Shown here piece after piece: positions 1-5,046 of a stretch of DNA of 5,046 nt. The translations under genes were made by a program, and so were the position numbers. The stretch is from the NCBI GenBank assembly GCA_949298295.1, contig CASFWS010000086.1:1-5046 (forward strand), read 5' to 3'. Each line of letters begins with the position of its first letter. Within the stretch, counting starts at the first letter, position 1. The notes beneath the pieces were generated by a model. The model was not told where the DNA came from and did not search any database. It was given only the letters and a program-made list of their open reading frames with translations. This stretch comes from an uncultured Bacillota bacterium (GTDB taxonomy: Bacteria; Bacillota_I; Bacilli_A; RFN20; CAG-826).

Positions 1-1628
1 AAAAGGCTTTTCCATTGTTCCTTCCTCGTCTTTGCCTCTTCCCGACGGGATAAGAGAAGCTCGAGTTCGTCGACCCCGGCGAAGAGGAGCTCGTAGACGT
101 ACCACATGAGGAAGGCAAAGCCGACGTAGACGAGATAGAAGGAAAGAAGGTAGACGGGGTGGATGAGGAAAGTCCTCCCCTGAAGGACGAAAGAGAAGGA
201 GAACTCGTAGATCTTCTTGGCCCAGTCCCCGATCTGAGAGGGGACGTAGTCGCTATTGAGGAAGAAGAAGTCGACGTCGTAGCCGTAGGCTGTGCCGACG
301 GTATTGACGATAAGGCAAAGGAGGAAATAGGCCAAGAAGCCGATCATCGAGTAGAGGAAGTACTTCATCTTCGGCCGGGGATAGATCCCAAGGAGGACGA
401 TGAGGACCGGCATGAAGAAGGCGTAGAGGTGATTGATGAAGAACTCGACGATCGGAAGGGAGAAGGCTCCGTAAGTCGGGAAGGCGGCACTATCGACGTA
501 ATTGGGCATGAGGAGGGCGATGAAGGCCCCGATGACGTTCACGAACATCGTGAAGTAGAACACCTTCGTCGTCTTGAAGGTAAGGACCAAAGGTATGACA
601 TACATCGCCGTGCAGCAAAGGTGGAGTGGGATCGTCTCGAGGTTCGTCCAGATGTTCCATCTTAGCCCCCCGATGTAGCCGAAGAAGGCCATGTACGAAA
701 CGTAGGCCAATAGGGCCCGGCGATGGGCCACGTCGAAGGGGCGGAGCAAAAAGAAATAGGCCGTCGGGAGGAGGAAGGAAAGATAGACGAGGAGCCGGTG
801 GGTGAGGTTAAGGTCCTCGGGGACCGGAAGGAAGCTCACCCTACTCCCGAAGAAAACCTCGAGTGAATAGCTGTTCGGAAGGGAAAGAAGGACGACGGCC
901 GCGAGAAGGACATAGGGGACAACGAGGCCTTTTCCTACCTTCTTCCCTTCGCCCTCGAGGAAGGAGGAGGCGGAAAGAAGGAAGAGGATGGCTAGCTCGA
1001 TCCCGACGAGAGGGAGACGGAAAGAGTAGGGATCAAAGAGGGCTCCCCCGCTTCCGAGGACGTCCCCGGCAATTCCCTGAATGATGAAGGGGGAAAGGGC
1101 AAAGGAAAGGAAGGCAAGAGGGGTAAGCCCGTACTTCCTTACCTCGTAGAAAAAGCGGGACGGGAGGAAGGAGGCGATACAGGCAAGCATCGCCGCGGCT
1201 TGGAAAAGAAGAATCCCAGCCATCCCGAAGAAGACGGCGGCCGGGGCCAAAAAGGAACTCGAGGAGAGCCCATCAAGGGTCGCGAAGTAGTCGCTTCCCC
1301 CTTCGTAATGGGTGAGGTAAAGGAGGAAAAGAAGGACGGCGAGGACTTTCCGGAGGAAAGGCCAAAGATGCTCTTTTTCGAGGGTTTTCTTCCAAAAGAG
1401 GGCGCTTTTGCCGGTCCTTTTGATGCGAAGGGCGCCCTCTCCCCGGTAAAGGAAGCGGAGGAAGCAAAAGCCCCCGGCAAGTAGAAGGAGGGAGAAGGCA
1501 AAGGCGAGGAAGAAGGAAGTCGCCCCGGGGTAGAAACCGGCGAGGATAAAGGACGCCAGGAGGACGAGGAAAAGCCCTCCGAGGAGGGCGGATAATAACG
1601 GTTTTTCCTTGAGGAAGTTCAGAATCAT
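1..1628 (-). CDS. Large polytopic membrane protein, C-terminal half YwaF/TMEM164-like (3' end outside window)
   Basis: The frame from ATG at 1628 stays open for 542 codons to the window edge, so the C-terminus is missing. I see about 14 hydrophobic segments, near residues 10-32, 37-60, 93-106, 126-152, 168-188, 205-224, 234-252, 278-299, 305-322, 333-351, 354-374, 397-416, 423-443 and 488-516. Residues about 270-465 resemble the YwaF (TIGR02206)/TMEM164 integral membrane family: IPLHLCC at 333-339, then INHLYAFFMP at 398-407. In human TMEM164, as I recall, a conserved Cys and a His roughly 60 residues later are proposed acyltransferase residues. Here C338/C339 and H400 have similar spacing. 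Bacterial members are usually about 230-260 aa, so the N-terminal half (1-270) is extra and I do not recognise it. The visible end (523-542) is charged and probably cytosolic. The start overlaps the lipoprotein stop as ATGA with no clear Shine-Dalgarno, implying coupled translation. The family call is moderately sure; enzymatic activity is inference. Confidence 0.78.
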   Translation of the reverse strand, partial: MILNFLKEKPLLSALLGGLFLVLLASFILAGFYPGATSFFLAFAFSLLLLAGGFCFLRFLYRGEGALRIKRTGKSALFWKKTLEKEHLWPFLRKVLAVLLFLLYLTHYEGGSDYFATLDGLSSSSFLAPAAVFFGMAGILLFQAAAMLACIASFLPSRFFYEVRKYGLTPLAFLSFALSPFIIQGIAGDVLGSGGALFDPYSFRLPLVGIELAILFLLSASSFLEGEGKKVGKGLVVPYVLLAAVVLLSLPNSYSLEVFFGSRVSFLPVPEDLNLTHRLLVYLSFLLPTAYFFLLRPFDVAHRRALLAYVSYMAFFGYIGGLRWNIWTNLETIPLHLCCTAMYVIPLVLTFKTTKVFYFTMFVNVIGAFIALLMPNYVDSAAFPTYGAFSLPIVEFFINHLYAFFMPVLIVLLGIYPRPKMKYFLYSMIGFLAYFLLCLIVNTVGTAYGYDVDFFFLNSDYVPSQIGDWAKKIYEFSFSFVLQGRTFLIHPVYLLSFYLVYVGFAFLMWYVYELLFAGVDELELLLSRREEAKTRKEQWKSL

Positions 1629-3889
1629 GCCGCGAGGTAATCGCCGAGGCCGAAGACGACCGAGTAGGCAGCGCTCCCTTGATAGGACACCGCCTTCTCG
1701 AGGGCGGAGTCGATTCCGCCCGGGAGGCTCGGCTTGGCCCCGAAGAGGTAGGATAGCCCGAGGTAGTCGCTAGAAAGCTTCGATCCGTCGGCCTCCTCGA
1801 CAGCGCTAAAGTCCCCGCCGGCGAAAATGTTCGTGAGAAGGCTCGTCAAATCGGCGGCCATGTAGCTCGCGAAATCCTCCGGGGTGAGGGAGAAGGGGGC
1901 GAAGAAATAGGGGGCGCCAGCTTCGTCATAGGTCATCATCCCGGCCGTCAGGTAATCGGTGAGGAAGCCGGCCCCGTAATGGGTTCCGGTGAGGACCGGG
2001 AGGAGGGACAGGAGGCTCAAAGGATTGGAGGGATCATAGGAAGCGATGGCTTCGGCGAATTCCTCTTCTCCGTCCCGGTAGTCGGTGTAGGCCTTTCCGC
2101 CGATGATGACGCTAGCGTCCATCCCCGGCTCAAGAGCCCCGGCTGCCTCCATGTCGCAGTTCATCGTAAGGGCAACGGCATTGATTCTTTCGGCCCCGTC
2201 GATCGTCTCGAAAAGGGTCTTCCCGAAGCTATGGAGAGTATCGCTAGCCATCGGCTTGAGGACGCTTTGGAAGAGGGGCCCGATCCCGTAAAGATCGAAC
2301 CAGCCGCCCTGCCCCGTCACGTAGTTGAGAAGCTGGCTCGCTTCGTCGACGATGACGTCGCTCCCCCGGAGGTAGGCGCTCGCGCCTTTTTCCTCGAGGT
2401 CGGCCCATTTCCCGCTCACGGCCGGGTCAGCCTTCGTCGGGATGGCTTGGTTGATGAAAAGGAAGCCGCCGGCATTTTCGAGGATCGAGTCGGAAACCTC
2501 GATGAGGGAATCGCTGTAGTTGAATAGCATCGAGGAGAAGCAATCGCTCATCCGCGTTTCCTCGATATGGACCTCGGGCCGGTTCCCGCCCCGGGCGATG
2601 ACCTCGTTGATTGAGGAGGGGCCGCTATTGACGAGGACGGTGAAGAAATGCTGGATCCGGCAGTTGACGAAACTCATCCTCGAGGCTTGCTTGGCGAAGA
2701 GGATCCCGCCGGCCAAGGTGTCGTCGCTCGGGTCATCAGGCGTAAGCTTCCAGTCCTCGACCTGGTCGCTGCTCACCCCTTGGTTCCCGTAGGCCGCGAG
2801 GTCGACGAAGGAAATCTCGTAGTCCCGCTCGGGGCTAAGGGCCGTCTCGCTCCCGAAAAGGCAAGCGTGGGTCGAAATGGCCCCGGTCGAGGCATCGGGA
2901 AGGGTCGGAGTCCCGCTCGAGCTGGCCTCGCTAACGACGTAAGGGAAGGTCGTCCCGAGGGAAATCTGGTTGTAGTTTCCGTAGATGGCCGCCGTCGCCG
3001 CGAGATTATCTCCCGGCTCATGACGGTAGACGTAGCTCCAGTCCTTGAGGGTCCCGTAGACGGAAGGATCGGCCTTCTCGTCGGCCTCGCTCCAAAGGAG
3101 GATAGAAGGGAGGTCTTCCTTCTCGATGACGAGGTCGGAGTAGATGACGAGCTCGTCGAAGGAAGTCCCGGCGCCTACCCCTTCCCCGAGGATCTCTTCC
3201 TTGAGGGCGAGGTAGCTCTCGTCAGAATGGACGTTATCGAAGAGGACGAGTTCTTTGGCCGCGGTGACGTTATAGGCCCCGTCGACGATCGTGATCTGAT
3301 GTTCGAGATCCCCAAGCAAGGTCCCTTCGAGGGAGAAAGTGAGGACGACGTCCCGGGGAAGAGAGGAGTCTAGCTCGTTACGGAAATCGACGAGCCCCTC
3401 GCTTTTCAAACGGGAAAGGGCGACCTCGTCGAAGTAATCGGAAAGAAGAAGGGCATTGCCCTCATTATCGGAAAGGGTCACCTCGGCCCCGGAAGGGAGG
3501 CCGCTATAGGTCGAGGGATCCATCGTGATAAGGTCGAGGACGGTGACCGTCGGGGCAAGGCTTACCTCATTGGCCGTCCCGATCCGGAAAACCCCCTCCC
3601 CGGACATGAAGTCGGAAGTCCCGGGCTCTTTCGAGGCCTGGCCCTTCCTTGAGAGGTAGTTGAGATAGGCGCGGTTGCGCTCCCAGCTGGTGACGACTTC
3701 GCTTTCCTCGGCGGAGGAAGAGCCGCTAGAGGAAGAAGAGCCTTCGCTCGAGGAGGCGCTATCAGATGATGAGGGCCCGCTCGAAGAACCCTCGGAAGAA
3801 GATGTCTCCTCGGAAGTGTGGGTTTCCCCGCAGCCGGCGAGGGCAAGCGCGAGGGAGAGGAGCAGAACGGCAGTCAGTTTGCTTTTCAT
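1625..3889 (-). CDS. Secreted lipoprotein with Ser/Glu-rich tether and beta-helix-like repeats
   Basis: This encodes 754 aa from the chosen ATG at 3889. The signal peptide has a KSK n-region, a Leu/Ala core and the lipobox LAGC, predicting cleavage before and lipidation of Cys20, so the protein is anchored on the outer face of the membrane. Residues 21-63 are a low-complexity Ser/Gly/Glu tether. Residues 64-392 are mixed and acidic, and I do not recognise them. Residues about 393-523 hold three aligned rungs of 15-16 residues ending in Asn: FVNCRIQHFFTVLVN (407-421), IEETRMSDCFSSMLFN (442-457) and VSDSILENAGGFLFIN (465-480). They are followed by a degenerate rung near 512-522. This pattern fits a right-handed parallel beta-helix. 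The C-terminal 230 residues are unassigned. An in-frame ATG at 3895 would add two residues, but it lies only 3 nt from AAAGGA (3904-3899); the 3889 ATG has 9-nt spacing. The stop overlaps the next gene as ATGA. Substrate or partner is unknown. Confidence 0.9.
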   Translation of the reverse strand: MKSKLTAVLLLSLALALAGCGETHTSEETSSSEGSSSGPSSSDSASSSEGSSSSSGSSSAEESEVVTSWERNRAYLNYLSRKGQASKEPGTSDFMSGEGVFRIGTANEVSLAPTVTVLDLITMDPSTYSGLPSGAEVTLSDNEGNALLLSDYFDEVALSRLKSEGLVDFRNELDSSLPRDVVLTFSLEGTLLGDLEHQITIVDGAYNVTAAKELVLFDNVHSDESYLALKEEILGEGVGAGTSFDELVIYSDLVIEKEDLPSILLWSEADEKADPSVYGTLKDWSYVYRHEPGDNLAATAAIYGNYNQISLGTTFPYVVSEASSSGTPTLPDASTGAISTHACLFGSETALSPERDYEISFVDLAAYGNQGVSSDQVEDWKLTPDDPSDDTLAGGILFAKQASRMSFVNCRIQHFFTVLVNSGPSSINEVIARGGNRPEVHIEETRMSDCFSSMLFNYSDSLIEVSDSILENAGGFLFINQAIPTKADPAVSGKWADLEEKGASAYLRGSDVIVDEASQLLNYVTGQGGWFDLYGIGPLFQSVLKPMASDTLHSFGKTLFETIDGAERINAVALTMNCDMEAAGALEPGMDASVIIGGKAYTDYRDGEEEFAEAIASYDPSNPLSLLSLLPVLTGTHYGAGFLTDYLTAGMMTYDEAGAPYFFAPFSLTPEDFASYMAADLTSLLTNIFAGGDFSAVEEADGSKLSSDYLGLSYLFGAKPSLPGGIDSALEKAVSYQGSAAYSVVFGLGDYLAA

Positions 3890-3898
3890 ATCCATCCA

Positions 3899-3904
3899 TC
3901 CTTT
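3899..3904 (-). promoter_or_regulatory. Ribosome binding site that decides the lipoprotein start
   Basis: The minus strand reads AAAGGA here. It is 9 nt upstream of the ATG at 3889 but only 3 nt upstream of the in-frame ATG at 3895. A third ATG at 3899-3897 overlaps the site and is out of frame. Spacing favours 3889. Confidence 0.65.
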
Positions 3905-3918
3905 CGGAAATCCCGGGT

Positions 3919-3947
3919 AATTTACCTTAAGGTAAACCTCTTTTCAA
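3919..3947 (-). promoter_or_regulatory. Sigma-A-like promoter for the lipoprotein/membrane-protein unit
   Basis: The minus strand shows TTGAAA at 3947-3942 (5 of 6 to TTGACA), a 17-nt spacer, and TAAATT at 3924-3919 (4 of 6 to TATAAT). Transcription would begin near 3912, giving a short leader of about 20-25 nt that contains the AAAGGA site. It lies between the upstream operon's terminator and the lipoprotein start, which is where a promoter is needed. Not experimentally supported. Confidence 0.6.
3921..3936. promoter_or_regulatory. Perfect 16-bp palindrome in the promoter, likely operator
   Basis: The sequence TTTACCTTAAGGTAAA equals its own reverse complement across all 16 bases. It covers most of the -35/-10 spacer and overlaps four bases of the proposed -10 element. 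A dimeric repressor bound here would block RNA polymerase; a MerR-type activator is a less likely alternative, because the spacer is a standard 17 nt and needs no untwisting. No regulator gene is in the window, and I do not recognise the half-site as belonging to one family. Confidence 0.6.
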
Positions 3948-3971
3948 TGCCGGGAGAGAAAGGGGACAACG

Positions 3972-4001
3972 AAAAAAGGGCGGATTTTGGACAATCCGCC
4001 C
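3972..4001 (-). terminator. Rho-independent terminator of the phosphorylase-dUTPase operon
   Basis: Read on the minus strand, a perfect 9-bp stem (GGGCGGATT pairing with AATCCGCCC, 4001-3993 with 3986-3978) closes a 6-nt loop and is followed directly by six T (3977-3972). It begins 15 nt after the TAA of the small membrane protein gene. In the plus direction the same stem is followed only by CGGCTTTT, so minus-strand termination is the stronger reading. Confidence 0.88.
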
Positions 4002-4015
4002 GGCTTTTGCGGGGG

Positions 4016-4450
4016 TTAACGCCTTTTCCCTTCCCTTTCCAAGGTGTCGGCCTGAGCCATCTTCTGGTCGATGACGGCATCGAGGAGGGCGAGCCCAGCC
4101 CCGAAGGGACAGACGAGGAGGAAGGCGACGTTCCCCCCTTGGGAGAGGATGGTGATGCTCGAGGCAAGGCCGACGGCAAGGGCGGCAAGGTCGATGAGGA
4201 TGATGGCTTTCCAGCTCTTCTCCTTCGGAAGGAAGAAGAGGCCCCGCACGAGGCTCAGGAAGGCGCTTAGGGCAAGGAAGGCGAGCATGAGGTAGAGGAG
4301 AAGGTCACCGTTGGCTTCGTAGCTTCCGAAGAAAGAAAAGAAGTCGACGAGGCTATTGGGCCCTTGGAGGCAAGGAATCCAAGGGGTCGCGAGGGGAACG
4401 GCGATCCCAAGGAGCGTCGTGAAGAAAACGAAAAGCTGGCGGTTATTCAC
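4016..4450 (-). CDS. Small four-helix membrane protein, function unknown
   Basis: This 144-aa protein starts with GTG at 4450, whose first base is the last base of the upstream TAG stop (TAGTG), so translation is probably coupled to the dUTPase. Hydrophobic segments lie near residues 5-24, 49-70, 81-102 and 106-126. Basic residues fall in the N-terminus, in the second loop (RGLFFLPKEKSWK, 69-81) and in the tail (KMAQADTLEREGKRR, 130-144). The positive-inside rule therefore predicts both ends in the cytosol. I see no catalytic motif and do not recognise the family. It is the last gene before the terminator. Its link to glycogen phosphorylase and dUTPase may be only co-transcription. Confidence 0.85.
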   Translation of the reverse strand: MNNRQLFVFFTTLLGIAVPLATPWIPCLQGPNSLVDFFSFFGSYEANGDLLLYLMLAFLALSAFLSLVRGLFFLPKEKSWKAIILIDLAALAVGLASSITILSQGGNVAFLLVCPFGAGLALLDAVIDQKMAQADTLEREGKRR

Positions 4451-4950
4451 TAGTACCCGCTTTCCTGGCGCTTGTAGTTCACGGCCAGTTTCTTCTTATA
4501 GGCCTCCACCGCTTCCTCGGGGCGATAGCCGAGAAGGGGGAGGATGTTGAGGAAGCTACCGAAGGCCCGGGCGTAGTTATGGGCCTCGTAATGGTCGAGC
4601 AAATCGAAGGCAAGGCCGTAGGTCTGGAGGATCTGGCGGGTCAGCTCGCCTTGGTCGTCCCGGAAATGGTGGGTGTAGTTCTCGACCCCGAGGGGAATCC
4701 CGAGGGAGAGGAAGAAATGGAGGGCGTCGCTATATTCGTCGAGGACGACTTCCTTCGGGGAGGGGCCTTTGTTCGACCAGTACTTGAAGCAACGGGTCTC
4801 GTTGGCCAGCTCCCCGAGCTCGACGAGGAGGGCAAGCACCCGCCGCTCATGGGTCGATGGATAATCGACCCCGTGATGGCAGTGAATGTCCTCGTCAAGG
4901 GCAGCTTGGAGGGCGAATAGCGGCGTCAAATCGAGGGAAAGGTCGTTCAT
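4450..4950 (-). CDS. dUTP diphosphatase, all-alpha (dimeric) family
   Basis: This predicted 166-aa cytosolic enzyme hydrolyses dUTP to dUMP and pyrophosphate, keeping uracil out of DNA and supplying dUMP for dTMP synthesis. It matches the all-alpha NTP pyrophosphohydrolase superfamily rather than the trimeric beta-rich Dut. The metal-binding signature is visible: E44 and E47 in VELGELANETRCFKYWS, then E72 and D75 in DEYSDALHF. The F-K-Y-W stretch (55-58) and the tail NYKRQESGY (158-166) are also typical of the dimeric dUTPases of Firmicutes and their phages. Length is normal for the family and all key acids are present, so it should be active. The ATG at 4950 overlaps the phosphorylase stop (ATGA) with no obvious Shine-Dalgarno, implying coupling. 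The substrate could be broader (dUDP, other dNTPs), but dUTP is the likely one. The family also occurs in phages, but nothing else here looks phage-derived. Confidence 0.92.
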   Translation of the reverse strand: MNDLSLDLTPLFALQAALDEDIHCHHGVDYPSTHERRVLALLVELGELANETRCFKYWSNKGPSPKEVVLDEYSDALHFFLSLGIPLGVENYTHHFRDDQGELTRQILQTYGLAFDLLDHYEAHNYARAFGSFLNILPLLGYRPEEAVEAYKKKLAVNYKRQESGY

Positions 4951-5046
4951 TTGCCGTCGCTATAGCACGCGGTAAGGTGCCAGATGTCGCGGTTGTATTC
5001 GGCGATCGTCCGATCGCTCGAGAAGAAGCCGGAACTCGCGATGTTA
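4947..5046 (-). CDS. glgP: Glycogen/maltodextrin phosphorylase, C-terminal fragment (5' end outside window)
   Basis: Only the last 32 codons plus the TGA (4949-4947) are visible. They begin NIASSGFFSSDRTIAEYN and continue RDIWHL, which matches the highly conserved C-terminus of GT35 alpha-glucan phosphorylases (compare N-I-A-x-x-G-x-F-S-S-D-R-T-I-x-E-Y-x-x-x-I-W-H in bacterial GlgP/MalP). The enzyme releases glucose 1-phosphate from alpha-1,4-glucans using pyridoxal phosphate; the PLP lysine and catalytic core lie outside the window. The tail after IWHL is a short TACYSDGK. Glycogen and maltodextrin phosphorylases cannot be told apart from this piece. The stop overlaps the dUTPase start as ATGA. 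Confidence 0.88.
   Translation of the reverse strand, partial: NIASSGFFSSDRTIAEYNRDIWHLTACYSDGK

Noticed and set aside
159..665. Plus-strand open frame of 168 codons antisense to the YwaF-like gene
   Set aside because: Its composition is almost entirely charged residues, typical of the complement of Phe/Leu-rich membrane codons; the minus-strand frame explains the region.
1139..1501. Minus-strand open frame of 120 codons in another phase within the membrane protein gene
   Set aside because: Pro/Ser/Arg-rich out-of-phase translation; the adjacent phase gives continuous hydrophobic helices and an uninterrupted 542-codon frame.
1..1628. Possible frameshift or pseudogene, because no short complete frame covers this stretch
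   Set aside because: Translation from 1628 is open without a stop or phase change to position 1; it is simply cut by the window edge.
1979..2527. Plus-strand open frame of 182 codons
   Set aside because: Antisense shadow of the lipoprotein gene with no recognisable domain.
2648..3373. Plus-strand open frame of 241 codons antisense to the lipoprotein gene
   Set aside because: It lies wholly inside a well-supported gene, has a biased Val/Glu/Asp/Gly/Arg composition from C-ending sense codons, and shows no motif or ribosome binding site.
3978..4010. Terminator acting on the plus strand
   Set aside because: The stem is followed by CGGCTTTT, a poor T tract set back from the stem, and no plus-strand gene precedes it; the minus direction has six T directly after the stem.
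4579..4920. Plus-strand open frame of 113 codons over the dUTPase
   Set aside because: Antisense to a gene with clear catalytic motifs; no support of its own.

Overview
The window is compact bacterial DNA of moderately high G+C, and every supportable gene lies on the minus strand, so the genes read from high to low coordinates. TGA, TAG and TAA all end genes here and tryptophan is encoded by TGG, so the genetic code is standard. A Ser-rich lipoprotein, an all-alpha (dimeric-type) dUTPase and a YwaF/TMEM164-type membrane protein suggest an uncultured Firmicutes/Bacilli-like lineage, perhaps near Erysipelotrichia or the RF39-type relatives of Mollicutes. That placement is inference with low confidence.

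Unit 1 (5046 down to about 3972) is the end of an operon. It holds the last 32 codons of a glycogen/maltodextrin phosphorylase, a complete all-alpha dUTP diphosphatase (166 aa), and a small four-helix membrane protein (144 aa) that starts with GTG. The junctions are tight: ATGA between phosphorylase and dUTPase, TAGTG between dUTPase and membrane protein. A strong intrinsic terminator follows (9-bp perfect stem, 6-nt loop, six T). Its promoter lies outside the window.

Unit 2 (about 3947 down to 1 and beyond) starts right after that terminator. A sigma-A-like promoter (TTGAAA, 17 nt, TAAATT) contains a perfect 16-bp palindrome between and over the promoter elements, which looks like an operator. 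It drives a 754-aa secreted lipoprotein with an acidic Ser-rich tether and a short Asn-ended beta-helix-like repeat region. The lipoprotein overlaps by ATGA a large polytopic membrane protein, of which 542 codons are visible and which runs off the window at position 1. The C-terminal half of the membrane protein resembles the YwaF/TMEM164 family, including a PLHLC motif and a downstream His. The N-terminal half, about 270 residues with roughly seven more helices, is not explained by that family.

The best candidate for something undescribed is unit 2: a surface lipoprotein and an extended TMEM164-like membrane protein, translationally coupled and apparently controlled by one palindromic operator. 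An envelope or lipid-modification role is a guess. No tRNA, rRNA, CRISPR, insertion sequence or attachment site was seen, and no gene-free stretch exceeds about 130 bases.
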